Assembly (NCBI GenBank): GCA_900551295.1
Contig: URVJ01000015.1
Location: 1-64,000, forward strand
DNA from: an uncultured Eubacteriales bacterium
Lineage (GTDB): Bacteria; Bacillota; Clostridia; Oscillospirales; CAG-382
Length of the DNA stretch: 64,000 bases
Reading direction: 5' to 3'
Below the pieces are notes generated by a model that made no database searches, had not been told where the DNA came from, and saw only the letters and a list, made by a program, of their open reading frames with translations. Made by a program: the position numbers and the translations under genes. This document shows positions 41,431-50,533 of this stretch, piece by piece. The first letter of the stretch is position 1, and every line of letters starts with the position of its first letter.

Positions 41431-42509
41431 TACAGCGCACCTCCTTTGTGTACGGTTTCGGATAATCGCGGAAATTTTTTCGCGCAGTCTGCGGCAAAGC
41501 ACTTTAAAAGCTTCGCGCACGAGATAACGTCGTCAAGCGACGCACATTCTACGCTTGTATGCATATATTTGAGCGGTATCGAAAGCACGGCGGTTTGTAT
41601 ACCTGTTGACATTCTGCCCATGATGTTTGCATTTGTGCCGGTGCTTTGCATTTCGACTATCCGGCTGCACTTTACGCCGTGTTTTTGCGCGCTTTGGTAT
41701 ATCGCGTCGGTAAATGCGCGGTTTGTTGACGCCGACAGAGAAAGTCCCGCGCCGCCGTCAATAGGAATGTACTCTCCGGGGTACGACGACTGCTCCTTTG
41801 CAAAGTTTACGTCGAGCACCACGCAGCCGTCCGCACGGAAATTTTCGGCAAGAGTGCTTGCGCCGCGCATACTTTTTTCCTCTCCGACGGACAGGTGCGC
41901 GTATACGTTTATGACGTCGGTAACGGATTCGTTTATAAGCTTTAACGCGTGGCAGATTGCCGCAATGCAAAGCTTGTCGTCAAGCGATTTTGAGGCTATG
42001 CGGTTATTTGCAAGCAGCGTTACGGGCGCGTGAAAACCTCCGGGCGTGCCTATGGGACAAAGCTCGGAAAGCTCTCCGTCGGAAAGCCCCGTGTCGAGCA
42101 TAAGTTCCGAAAGCGGCGTTTTTTTGTCGGAGCTTGCAAGGTGCGGCGGAACGGACGTGAAAAACGCACGCAGCGTGCGCTTGCCGTAAAGCTCTGCTTC
42201 GCTCGCAGGAAGTATGCCGGAATCGATGCCGCCGATTGCCGAAACTTTGACAAATCCGTTTCCGCAGTGTTCCGTTACGGTAAAGCCTATCGTGTCGGCG
42301 TGCGCGTCGAATACCAGCGTTTTCGCGTCGGGATCTTTCGACTGTATTCCGAATATGACCGAACCCGACGGAAGTATACGCATATGCGGATTTCGTATAC
42401 CTGTATATTTAACTGCGGCGTCGGCAAGCGTGTTCATGCCGCTTTTTTCGTATCCCGAAACTGTCGGGACAGCCGTCAGTTCTCTGATTAAAGATAAAAG
42501 CTTGTGCAA
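41430..42509 (-). CDS. M42 family metallopeptidase (second active paralogue)
   Basis: A 359-aa M42 peptidase diverged from its neighbour but with ligands kept: VFDAHADTIGF, SKSLDDKLC, LSVGEEKS, VLDVNF, STGTNANIMG and KYMHTSVE. First gene of the M42 trio; its stop overlaps the next start (TAATG). The start follows AGAGGTAAATCTC. Differences in the substrate region suggest a different peptide specificity from the second paralogue. Confidence 0.9.
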   Translation of the reverse strand: MHKLLSLIRELTAVPTVSGYEKSGMNTLADAAVKYTGIRNPHMRILPSGSVIFGIQSKDPDAKTLVFDAHADTIGFTVTEHCGNGFVKVSAIGGIDSGILPASEAELYGKRTLRAFFTSVPPHLASSDKKTPLSELMLDTGLSDGELSELCPIGTPGGFHAPVTLLANNRIASKSLDDKLCIAAICHALKLINESVTDVINVYAHLSVGEEKSMRGASTLAENFRADGCVVLDVNFAKEQSSYPGEYIPIDGGAGLSLSASTNRAFTDAIYQSAQKHGVKCSRIVEMQSTGTNANIMGRMSTGIQTAVLSIPLKYMHTSVECASLDDVISCAKLLKCFAADCAKKFPRLSETVHKGGAL

Positions 42510-42554
42510 GAGATTTACCTCTTTTCTTAGGGAATGATCTGCGCGCCGAAGATG

Positions 42555-43109
42555 TTATTTGCGGTACTTTTCCACGGCGAAAATAAAGGGCGCGTCGGGA
42601 GAATTTATAATCCTGAAATTTGTAATGCAGTAATATTTTTTGTCGTATTCCGAGAGCGCGCCGTAAAGCATTTCACCCTCAAGTTTTCCCTCTTCGTGAC
42701 CCGGATATACGTTGATTACGAGAACGCAGCCGGGGTTTAGCAGCTCTATTGCCGCTTTTATTGCAGGCAGAGTGCTTGTGCGCATGGTGTGTATGGACTT
42801 GTCGCCTCCCGGGAGATAGCCGAGGTTGAAAAGTCCGCCGTCAATGCCGCATTTGACGTAGTTTTTGACGTTTGCATGGCTGTCGAGAATGAGTTCCGCA
42901 TTTGAAAATCCGGCGTCGGACAATCTTTTCGCGGTGTTGTCGAGCGCGCTTTGCTGAATGTCAAAGGCGTATACTTTTCCGTCGGGTACAAGCGAGCAGA
43001 GATACTCGGTGTCGTGACCGTTGCCCATGGTAAAATCCACAAGGACGGAATTTTTTTCTATGTGACCGCCGTTAAGAAAACCTTTTGCCACATCGAGAAG
43101 TTCGTACAT
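42555..43109 (-). CDS. mnmM: tRNA methyltransferase MnmM (YtqB family)
   Basis: A 184-aa class I SAM methyltransferase of the YtqB family, which in Bacillus methylates the wobble uridine modification 5-aminomethyl-2-thiouridine in tRNA. It shows VDFTMGNGHDTEYL (SAM motif I), AFDIQQSALDNT and the family signature FNLGYLPGGDKSIHT with VYPGHEEG near the end. It is transcribed from its own promoter at 43155-43183 and precedes the M42 genes by 46 nt. Confidence 0.85.
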   Translation of the reverse strand: MYELLDVAKGFLNGGHIEKNSVLVDFTMGNGHDTEYLCSLVPDGKVYAFDIQQSALDNTAKRLSDAGFSNAELILDSHANVKNYVKCGIDGGLFNLGYLPGGDKSIHTMRTSTLPAIKAAIELLNPGCVLVINVYPGHEEGKLEGEMLYGALSEYDKKYYCITNFRIINSPDAPFIFAVEKYRK

Positions 43110-43154
43110 TGTTTTTCCTCCGATGAGAATTGTTTATATATTTTTCATTTATAT

Positions 43155-43183
43155 ATTTTACCACAACTCCGTGCGGTTTTCAA
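43155..43183 (-). promoter_or_regulatory. Promoter of mnmM and the M42 genes
   Basis: On the minus strand TTGAAA, 17 bp, TAAAAT with the extended TTGTGG sequence before it. Confidence 0.65.
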
Positions 43184-43307
43184 TAGGTTATGCGCAGCAA
43201 TCGGACCAATTCGGCGTGAATAGGTACATTCAGCTCCCTTCTCGTTTTGTATATTTTTTGAAATTCTGCCGATAATATCAAAAGAAATATACGCCGGGGT
43301 GAGATAT

Positions 43308-44936
43308 ATGAAATATAATCCGTCAAAACGCGCCGTCGCGGTCTACTGCGGCTTTTTAATGTGCCTTTGTTTTTTGTGCGCAAGGCTTTACCGCCTTTCC
43401 GAGGGCAACAGATCTCTGGACGTTCTCGGCGGACAGTATTCGAGAAAGCTCGACGTCGCACAGCGCAGCGCATTCGTGTACGACAGAAATATGCAGCTTA
43501 TCTCGCACAAACCCGACGGATATATAATTCTCACCGACCCTGCCGCGCTTGAGGGCAGCGTGAATTCGCTGTGCGCACAACTTTCGGACGTATCGGATAA
43601 AGACGCGGACGGCCTTTCCGACAGGCTGCTTTCGGGAAAAACTCTGCTGATCACGGCGGACGGCAGCGCAGATGTTTCGGAACTGTCCGAAAAAAGGGGC
43701 ATGTATGTGTTTCCGAAATACGCCGAGACCGACGGCATTGCCGTTCATCTTATGGGATATAAAAACTCGGACGGTATCGGTATGTCGGGACTGCAAAAAG
43801 AATATACAGGTATACTTTCGGAATTGTCGGGAAACGTAAGCGCCGTGTACCAGGCAAACGCGGTAAACGCCGTAATGACGGACGGCGGATTTACAGTCTG
43901 CGATAAAGGATATACGACGCGTGACGGAGTTGTGCTTACGATAGATAAAGAACTTCAGGAGTTTTGCGATAATCTCGGAAAAGAGTATATCGACTGCGGC
44001 GCGGTGGTCGTCTGCGACGTAAAGACCGGCGAAATACTCGCGTGTTCAAGCTTTCCGGAGTATGATCAGAAACGAGTCGGCGATTATCTGAACTCAGACC
44101 GTGCAGAGCTTGTAAACCGTGTTGAAAAGACCTTTACGCCGGGTTCCGTTTTTAAGCTTGTAGTCGCCGCGGCGGCTCTCGAACAGTCAAAAGATAATTT
44201 TGATTTTGAGTATACCTGTACGGGAAGTATCGAGGTAGGCGGCGAAACGTTCCGATGTCATAAAAAGTCGGGTCACGGCGCACAGACGCTGTCCGACGCG
44301 TTTGCAAATTCCTGCAACACCTATTTTGTCGCGCTCGGACGTAAAATCGGCATGGAGCAAATTGTAAAAACCGCGCGCAATATGGGACTCGGACAGCCGG
44401 TTTTCGCGGATATACTGTCGTCGGACGCCGCAAATCTGCCCGATAATACAGACAGCGACGAAAAACTGCTTGCCAACATATCTTTCGGGCAGGGAACTCT
44501 TCTTGTATCTCCTCTCGACATGATAAATGTGACAAATGTCTGCGCCACGGGTTTTCTTCCGACGCTTTCGGCGGTAAAGGGAATATATTCGGGGCAAATG
44601 CTCAAACAACCGCAGAAAAATGAGCCCGTGCGTGTTTTAAGCGATGAAACCGTCGCAAAAATGAAGACAATGATGAGAAAATGCGTGACCGACGGAACGG
44701 GAAACGGCGCGTTTATAAAATCCGTGCCAAACGGCGGCAAGACCGCGACGGCTCAGACAGGACAAAGACTTTCGGACGGCAGTGAAATTCTTCACCGCTG
44801 GTTCTGCGGAGTCTATCCTCTCGAGGATCCGAAATACTCCGTCTGTGTGCTTTGTGACGGAAACGGTCGAACGCGCATTTCGCCTGCCGAAATCTTTAAA
44901 ATTGTGAATAAATTTCTGATTAATCGAAAATTTTAA
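43308..44936 (+). CDS. Class B penicillin-binding protein (transpeptidase)
   Basis: A 542-aa peptidoglycan transpeptidase anchored by one N-terminal helix (about residues 8-25), with a non-catalytic region and a C-terminal transpeptidase domain. The active-site serine is S280 in TPGSVFKLV, the SxN motif is S336-C-N, and the third motif reads GGKTATAQTG, KTA in place of KTG. It lacks a glycosyltransferase domain. The ATG at 43308 follows GGGGTGAG; a GTG three codons earlier is possible. It lies directly upstream of spo0A and may be a division or sporulation PBP; which one cannot be decided. Confidence 0.87.
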   Translation: MKYNPSKRAVAVYCGFLMCLCFLCARLYRLSEGNRSLDVLGGQYSRKLDVAQRSAFVYDRNMQLISHKPDGYIILTDPAALEGSVNSLCAQLSDVSDKDADGLSDRLLSGKTLLITADGSADVSELSEKRGMYVFPKYAETDGIAVHLMGYKNSDGIGMSGLQKEYTGILSELSGNVSAVYQANAVNAVMTDGGFTVCDKGYTTRDGVVLTIDKELQEFCDNLGKEYIDCGAVVVCDVKTGEILACSSFPEYDQKRVGDYLNSDRAELVNRVEKTFTPGSVFKLVVAAAALEQSKDNFDFEYTCTGSIEVGGETFRCHKKSGHGAQTLSDAFANSCNTYFVALGRKIGMEQIVKTARNMGLGQPVFADILSSDAANLPDNTDSDEKLLANISFGQGTLLVSPLDMINVTNVCATGFLPTLSAVKGIYSGQMLKQPQKNEPVRVLSDETVAKMKTMMRKCVTDGTGNGAFIKSVPNGGKTATAQTGQRLSDGSEILHRWFCGVYPLEDPKYSVCVLCDGNGRTRISPAEIFKIVNKFLINRKF

Positions 44937-45168
44937 ATTCGACTTTTTTCCCTGCTTTTCGGCATTTGCGGTCAATCAACGCCAAAACGTAATTAACAAA
45001 TATAAAACAAAATATTACAACAGTTAACGAATTTTGGCAAAAAATTGCCGTTTAGCTACATATTTATTAAAATTTGTTCGTGCAGTTGAAAATTAATTGT
45101 CAACACAAAAACGAGATTTGTTCAAAAAATATCGTAAAAAATTCAGGATTGTGTGGAAGGGTGTAAAC

Positions 45169-45972
45169 ATGAATTATACGGGTATGTCGAAAAAAGTGCT
45201 TATAGCGGATGCAAATTCCGAATTCCGTATCGGACTTAAGAGTTACCTTACGAAGCAGGGATACACGGTTGTGGGCGACAGCTCCGACGGAAAAGAAGCG
45301 GCAAGACTTGCCGAACGCGAGAAACCCGATGTAGTCGTGCTTGATCTTTTGCTCCCGAGATATGACGGAATTGCGGTTATGACGCAGATAAAATCGAGCA
45401 GCATAGGAACTTGCCCCGCGTTTGTTGTGGTAACGGGCGTCGGCAGCAGAGCAATGCTTGCAGAGGCGAACGAGGCGGGAGCTACATACTGCGTTCTCAA
45501 ACCGTGCGAGTACGAAGTGGTTGCGGATAAGATCAGCAAGGCGCTGCTTGCGCGCGCCGGAGAGCCTGCACAGAACGTAACGCACGGCGCGGACGGCGAA
45601 ACGTATGTCAAGGCAATTCCCGACCTTGAAACGCAGGTGACCAAGATAATACATCAGATAGGCGTTCCGGCGCACATAAAGGGTTATCAGTATCTGAGAA
45701 CCGCGATAATAATGACTATGCAGAACACCGAGCTTATAAATTCCATAACCAAGCAGCTTTACCCGAACGTCGCAAAGGAATACGGTACGACGTCATCGAG
45801 AGTTGAGCGCGCCATAAGACACGCGATAGAGGTTGCCTGGGACAGAGGCGACATAGACGTTATAAATTCGTTCTTCGGATACACTGTTCAGAGCACGCGG
45901 GGAAAGCCGACGAACTCCGAGTTTATCGCGCTCGTTGCGGACAGTTTAAGGCTTCGCAACAAGACGGCGTAA
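45169..45972 (+). CDS. spo0A: Sporulation master regulator Spo0A
   Basis: Response regulator that switches cells into sporulation (267 aa). The C-terminal DNA-binding domain is nearly canonical: GVPAHIKGYQYLRTAI, TTSSRVERAIRHAIEVAWDRG, FGYTV and KPTNSEFIA. The receiver keeps the phospho-acceptor D59 (VVVLDLLLP), T89 and K111, but the acidic pair that binds magnesium reads D14-A15 (IADANSE) where Spo0A normally has two aspartates. The ATG at 45169 follows GGAAGGGTG; upstream in-frame sequence is dropped. The 232-bp gap before it contains a GGCAA-AAAA-TTGCC hairpin at 45034 and AT-rich sequence. Confidence 0.95.
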   Translation: MNYTGMSKKVLIADANSEFRIGLKSYLTKQGYTVVGDSSDGKEAARLAEREKPDVVVLDLLLPRYDGIAVMTQIKSSSIGTCPAFVVVTGVGSRAMLAEANEAGATYCVLKPCEYEVVADKISKALLARAGEPAQNVTHGADGETYVKAIPDLETQVTKIIHQIGVPAHIKGYQYLRTAIIMTMQNTELINSITKQLYPNVAKEYGTTSSRVERAIRHAIEVAWDRGDIDVINSFFGYTVQSTRGKPTNSEFIALVADSLRLRNKTA

Positions 45973-46005
45973 GGTGGGCTTTTTGGGGTGAGTGTTGATT
46001 ATTTT

Positions 46006-46437
46006 GGCCTAAAAAAATAATTCACTGCCATGTGCAACTCTATTCACAGACTTTTCGGAACCGAAAGAGTCCCCTGCGAGGATAAATGGGGCGCTCTAAA
46101 GAGTGTAAACAAAAGATTTTCGCGGCTCAGACGCCGCCGCGAAAGCATGGCTGCGGGAGGATTTCACTCTAAAGAGTGTAAACGCCCTAAGTAAGATATT
46201 TTTCTCCCCCCACAGCCTTTTCCAAATTAACCGCACTGCCGCTACGGTACTTCTGTGCAGCTCACGGCAAAATCGCCGCGCGACAGGCGCGCGGATATGG
46301 GGGTCTGTACGAAGTAAAACAATTTCGGAAAGCTTGCTGCTTTTAATATACTCAAACAGTCAGCAGGACTTACTTTTACGATCAGTTCGCTTACGCGAGA
46401 TGACTACGGCTGAATGTTAGTTTTATGTTTGGTTGGC
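46006..46437 (-). repeat. Mosaic intergenic element, copy 10 (modules D-E-F, minus strand)
   Basis: Read on the minus strand: D, E with the alternative CCGCGCG-CCTGT-CGCGCGG hairpin (46276-46294) shared with copy 6, and F with TTTCGCGGC/GCCGCGAAA and a GACTCTTTCGGTTCCGAAAAG-type hairpin. Two CTCTAAAGAG mini-inserts are present (46094 and 46167). A and B are missing. Its F end lies 34 nt after the spo0A stop, one of two copies whose tail does not face a start codon. Confidence 0.87.
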
Positions 46438-46514
46438 GGAAAAGTGCAAGTTTGCTCTAAATTAATACAAAAATATACTCTGTGCATTGTTCTACAACTT
46501 TGCACAGAGTTTTA

Positions 46515-47306
46515 TTATATGTCGTCAATCGGGTATTGCGAAGGCGAAAATCCGGTTTGCTTTTTGAATACGTTTGAAAAGTAATAAGTGTTGGAGAAAC
46601 CGCACATTTCCGCAATTTCCGAAACTGACCGACGGTTCGTGACAAGCAGTTCTTTGGCATAATTGATTCTCATCTTTGTTACAAACCTCACCGGTGACAT
46701 TTTAAATGTCTTTTTGAATAATTCGCTGAAATATGCATATTCCAAACCGGTGGCGTGACAAAGTTCCTTGTAGCTGAAATTCGGGTTTTTATAATTTTCC
46801 GTAATGTAATCGCGTGCTTTTTGCATATGCTCTTTCTGTATGCCGGATAAATAAAAATGCTGCTGTTTTTGAAAAGACGATATAATATCATAGAATATCA
46901 TCATTGAAGATGCATAATATCCGACACCTTTTTTCTGCCATGTATCAAAAAGTTTCATAAATTTGTCTTTCAGGTTTTTGTTGTTAAGCAGTCCTATTGC
47001 ATGCTCCGGCATTGGAGAATCGGCGTCGAAGTAAACGTCAATGCAGGAGGAATATTCGGAAAGATGCTGCACGGTATACCTGCCGCGCGACTGTCCTTTG
47101 GGTATATAACGTATAGAATCGGCACAGTCATGAATTTCAATACCGTCGACAATGGTGTTGTTATCGCCGGATAGAAAAAACACAATTTCATAGGTTCTGA
47201 AAAAATTCCCGTATTCTATGATGCTTAACGGTTTTGAATAACCGCAGTATTTTTCAACAGAATAAATTTTATTTATATGGACTGTTTCACAGTCGAACAA
47301 ATTCAT
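46515..47306 (-). CDS. AraC family transcriptional regulator
   Basis: A 263-aa regulator with an N-terminal cupin-like ligand domain and a C-terminal pair of helix-turn-helix motifs (NFSYKELCHATGLEYAYFSELFKKTF and SVSEIAEMCGFSNTYYFSNVFKKQTG, each given here as the seen region). It is divergent from the glycyl radical enzyme genes, with a 154-bp shared control region holding two AAAAACA-type direct repeats 21 bp apart, so it is the likely regulator of that pathway. The ATG follows GAGGTGGGA. Confidence 0.85.
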   Translation of the reverse strand: MNLFDCETVHINKIYSVEKYCGYSKPLSIIEYGNFFRTYEIVFFLSGDNNTIVDGIEIHDCADSIRYIPKGQSRGRYTVQHLSEYSSCIDVYFDADSPMPEHAIGLLNNKNLKDKFMKLFDTWQKKGVGYYASSMMIFYDIISSFQKQQHFYLSGIQKEHMQKARDYITENYKNPNFSYKELCHATGLEYAYFSELFKKTFKMSPVRFVTKMRINYAKELLVTNRRSVSEIAEMCGFSNTYYFSNVFKKQTGFSPSQYPIDDI

Positions 47307-47338
47307 AAAATCCCACCTCAAAAATCATCTTTGAGGCA

Positions 47339-47367
47339 ATTATAACATATTGATTTGTTTTTAGCAA
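47339..47367 (-). promoter_or_regulatory. Promoter of the AraC-type gene
   Basis: On the minus strand TTGCTA, 17 bp, TATAAT, about 33 bp before the start codon. Confidence 0.55.
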
Positions 47368-47371
47368 TATA

Positions 47372-47404
47372 AAAAACACCATAACAAATTATAAAAACAT
47401 AACG
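47372..47404 (+). promoter_or_regulatory. Candidate AraC-type operator (direct repeats)
   Basis: AAAAACACCATAAC and AAAAACATAACG repeat with starts 21 bp apart, two helical turns, as expected of AraC family half-sites. They lie just upstream of the activase promoter. Confidence 0.4.
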
Positions 47405-47411
47405 ATTGGTA

Positions 47412-47439
47412 TTTACTGTTAAACGGTTTTTTATATAAT
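47412..47439 (+). promoter_or_regulatory. Promoter of the glycyl radical enzyme operon
   Basis: TTTACT, 16 bp, perfect TATAAT, 22 bp before the activase start. The weak -35 fits an activator-dependent promoter. Confidence 0.55.
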
Positions 47440-47460
47440 AGAGGTGTACGGAGGTAAACT

Positions 47461-48279
47461 ATGAAAGCTGTAATATTTGACATACAGAGAAATTCTTTTG
47501 TTGACGGTCCCGGTATAAGGACAACAGTGTTTTTTAAAGGCTGTAATATGCGGTGTAAATGGTGTCATAATCCCGAAAGTCAGTCGGCGCAAAAGCAAAT
47601 GATGTATTATAAGGATAAATGTACCGGCTGCGGCAAATGCGCCAAAGTTTGTCCGAATCAATTAAAAAAATGTGATTTCTGCGGTAAATGCGAGCTTTAC
47701 TGCCCTGCGGACGCAAGAAAAATATGCGGTAAGGAATACAGTGCCGATGAGGTTTTCAATGAAATTGCAAAGGATAAAACGTTTTACGAAAACTCCGGCG
47801 GCGGCGCAACCTTTTCGGGCGGTGAATGTATGCTGCAAATAGGTTTTTTGTGTGAAATTCTAAAAAAATGTAAAGAAAACGGCATACATACGGCGGTTGA
47901 CACGGCAGGGAATGTTCCGTGGGAATATTTTGAAAAAATTCTTCCCTATACCGATATTTTTTTATATGATGTAAAGGCGTTTTCGGAAGATTTACATAAA
48001 CGCGGAACGGGCGTCTCAAATAAATTAATTCTTGAAAATCTGATTCGTCTTTCGGGTAAATGCGATATTATCGTAAGAATCCCTGTTATAGGCGGATTTA
48101 ACGATGACAAATCAGAGCTTGAAAAAATTGCGGAATTTTTGAAAAAGATAAAATGTATTAAAAAAGAACTTTTGCCGTATCACAACATGGGCGAGCATAA
48201 ATATGACGCACTCGGCATGGAACATGAAGCTTACAGCGTGCCGGATATGCAACAAATCAAAAAAATATTTGAGGAGTGA
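47461..48279 (+). CDS. Glycyl radical enzyme activating enzyme (radical SAM)
   Basis: A 272-aa activase that uses a [4Fe-4S] cluster and SAM to place a glycyl radical on its partner enzyme. The radical SAM cysteines are C28, C32 and C35 in GCNMRCKWC. A ferredoxin-like insert follows with two further cysteine sets (CTGCGKCAKVC and CDFCGKCELYC). This insert is typical of activases for eliminase-type enzymes and lacking in the shorter PflA. Also visible are FSGGEC and VDTAGN. Its partner gene starts 130 nt downstream. Confidence 0.93.
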   Translation: MKAVIFDIQRNSFVDGPGIRTTVFFKGCNMRCKWCHNPESQSAQKQMMYYKDKCTGCGKCAKVCPNQLKKCDFCGKCELYCPADARKICGKEYSADEVFNEIAKDKTFYENSGGGATFSGGECMLQIGFLCEILKKCKENGIHTAVDTAGNVPWEYFEKILPYTDIFLYDVKAFSEDLHKRGTGVSNKLILENLIRLSGKCDIIVRIPVIGGFNDDKSELEKIAEFLKKIKCIKKELLPYHNMGEHKYDALGMEHEAYSVPDMQQIKKIFEE

Positions 48280-48409
48280 GCAGAGGTTTACAAAACTTAC
48301 AAAGCCGTCGGGCAGCCTTGCTGAAATGCGTATTACGTTCTATGATTTCATAGTGATAAAGAATAAAAGTAACAAATACAATACAAGAGATTTATAAGGA
48401 GAAATTATA

Positions 48410-50533
48410 ATGAATGAAAGAATTAAAAAGCTTACGGAGCTTACACTGAACGGAAATATGTATGTTTCTCCCGTTAAAACGGAATTTGACAGAGAGGATC
48501 TGTTTCTTTCAAGAATCGAAAGAGAGGTCAAGCGCCTTTGTGAATATATTAAAAATCAGCAGCCTGTGATTACCGAATATTCCAAGCTGACCGGTTTTTT
48601 CAGATGCGACGGCAGTGTGGTCGGCGATGCGTTTACACGCATAGGACATAAGGCGACGGAGGAGGCTATGAGCTATTTTTACTTAAAGCCTATTGATAAT
48701 CTGTCAACTATGGAGTGGCAGCACGCAACGGCGGACTATAAAAAAGTGTTGGAAAACGGAATTAACGGAATAATCGGCGAAATAGACAATTCTCTGAAAA
48801 TTCATAAAAAACAAGAGGAAACAGAATTTCTCGGCGGAATAAAAAAGGTTGCTGAGACGCTTATAGAATGGGCGCATATATGTTCGGAAAAGGCGGCAAA
48901 ACTGGCAGCGGAAGTTACGGATGCTGCGCATAAGGAAAACCTTGTGCGGCTTTCAAAAGCGCTGCTAAATGTACCGGAAAATAAGCCGTCGGGATTTTAT
49001 GAAGCGGTGCTTTCGATTTATGTATGCTTCAGTGCAGATCCGGACAGTTTGGGAACTCTTGACAGATACTTAACGCCGTTTTACAGATACGATATTGAAA
49101 ACGGAATTATCACACGCGAAGAGGCGAAAGAATATCTTCAGGAACTGTTTTTGATGATTCAGGCAACAAAGAGTCCCGAAGATTTCAGATTTACCCGCGG
49201 CGGAGAATCTCACTTTTGTATCGGCGGATATTTGCCTGACGGAAGTGACGGTTTTAATGAGGTATCATATCTTATTGTTGAAAGTCTTATGGAGCTGCCG
49301 ATGTATATACCGCAGATTACTTTGCGTTGGACAGAAAAAACGCCGCATGATGTGCTGCGGTTCATGATGGACGCCGAAAGAAACGATATTAATAAACGAA
49401 TTGCGTTTACGAATGATGAGAAGAGAATAAAATGCTATACGGAAATTTGCGGTATTCCGTTTGAACGTGCCGTTTCGTATACGATGGTAGGCTGTAACGA
49501 GCCTGCGTTTTTGGGGGCAATTACGGGCGGTAATTCAAACGGAAATATTTTAAAATCGGTCGAAACATTGTTTCATAAAAAATCGGAAAGCATAATCGAC
49601 GCAAAGAGTTTTGATGAATTTTACGGAATTTTTGAAAACGAATTGTTTTCGGATTTAAAGAAAATTTATGATTATGATGACAAATACAATCTTCTGCGCG
49701 CAAGAGATATAAATTATCTGTCAAGCCTGTTTTTCAACGGCTGTATAAAAAACGCAAAAAGTCTTACGCAGGGCGGAGGAGATGTCGTTATAGCGTCGCC
49801 TACGCTGAATGGCGTAACCAATGTTATAGATTCGCTTGTTACGGTAAAGCAGTTTGTTTTTGATGAAAAGATGTTTGCTATGCGGGAGCTTGTTGACGCG
49901 CTTAAAGCCGACTGGCGCGGATACGAGGATATGAGGACAGTCATTATCAAAAAAGGAAAGTTTTTCGGTAACGATGATGATCTCTCAAATTCGGTGGCGC
50001 AACGGCTGTACGAAAGCTTTTACAGATACCTCAAAGATAAAAGGAACGTATTCGGCTATCATTGGCTGATTGGCGATTTGTTGGGATATAACGAGCATCA
50101 TAAATGGTTCGGAGAGAAAACAAAATCAACTCCGGACGGAAGGTTTGCGGGAGAGCTGTTAAAATTCGGTATAGGTCAGAGCGAGGGACGGGACAGAAAT
50201 GGTCTTACCGCGCTGCTGAACTCCGTTGCGTCGCTGGATAAAAACGCAATTTCATGCGGTTCTACCGTTACGAATATTTCACTTGATGAGCAGCTTATAA
50301 AAAATGACGAGTATTTTGATAAAACGGTCGATATGTTTGAAACATATTTTAAGAACGGCGGAATACATTTTCAGCTTACGTATGTTTCAAAAGAGGATTT
50401 GCTTGCGGCAAAGAAAAATCCCGAAAATTACGGTAATTTACGCGTGAGAGTAACAGGATTTTCGGATTATTTTGTAAGGCTTAAAGACAGTATCCAGGAC
50501 GATATTATAGAAAGGACTGTACAGAAAAGGTGA
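48410..50533 (+). CDS. Glycyl radical enzyme, eliminase type, substrate unknown
   Basis: A 707-aa member of the pyruvate formate-lyase/glycerol dehydratase superfamily. The thiyl radical cysteine is C362 in MVGCNEPAF, and the C-x-E arrangement with E364 is that of dehydratases, lyases and other eliminases, not of pyruvate formate-lyase (Cys-Cys). The radical glycine is G683 in RVTGFSDYF. It is shorter than the usual 780-850 residues, mainly in the N-terminal half. The SD is AAGGAGAAAT. The operon has an activase and a divergent AraC regulator; a broken M20 peptidase gene overlaps its end by 4 nt. The codons use more ATT and TTT than neighbouring genes. No microcompartment genes are nearby. 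Substrate cannot be assigned. Confidence 0.88.
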   Translation: MNERIKKLTELTLNGNMYVSPVKTEFDREDLFLSRIEREVKRLCEYIKNQQPVITEYSKLTGFFRCDGSVVGDAFTRIGHKATEEAMSYFYLKPIDNLSTMEWQHATADYKKVLENGINGIIGEIDNSLKIHKKQEETEFLGGIKKVAETLIEWAHICSEKAAKLAAEVTDAAHKENLVRLSKALLNVPENKPSGFYEAVLSIYVCFSADPDSLGTLDRYLTPFYRYDIENGIITREEAKEYLQELFLMIQATKSPEDFRFTRGGESHFCIGGYLPDGSDGFNEVSYLIVESLMELPMYIPQITLRWTEKTPHDVLRFMMDAERNDINKRIAFTNDEKRIKCYTEICGIPFERAVSYTMVGCNEPAFLGAITGGNSNGNILKSVETLFHKKSESIIDAKSFDEFYGIFENELFSDLKKIYDYDDKYNLLRARDINYLSSLFFNGCIKNAKSLTQGGGDVVIASPTLNGVTNVIDSLVTVKQFVFDEKMFAMRELVDALKADWRGYEDMRTVIIKKGKFFGNDDDLSNSVAQRLYESFYRYLKDKRNVFGYHWLIGDLLGYNEHHKWFGEKTKSTPDGRFAGELLKFGIGQSEGRDRNGLTALLNSVASLDKNAISCGSTVTNISLDEQLIKNDEYFDKTVDMFETYFKNGGIHFQLTYVSKEDLLAAKKNPENYGNLRVRVTGFSDYFVRLKDSIQDDIIERTVQKR

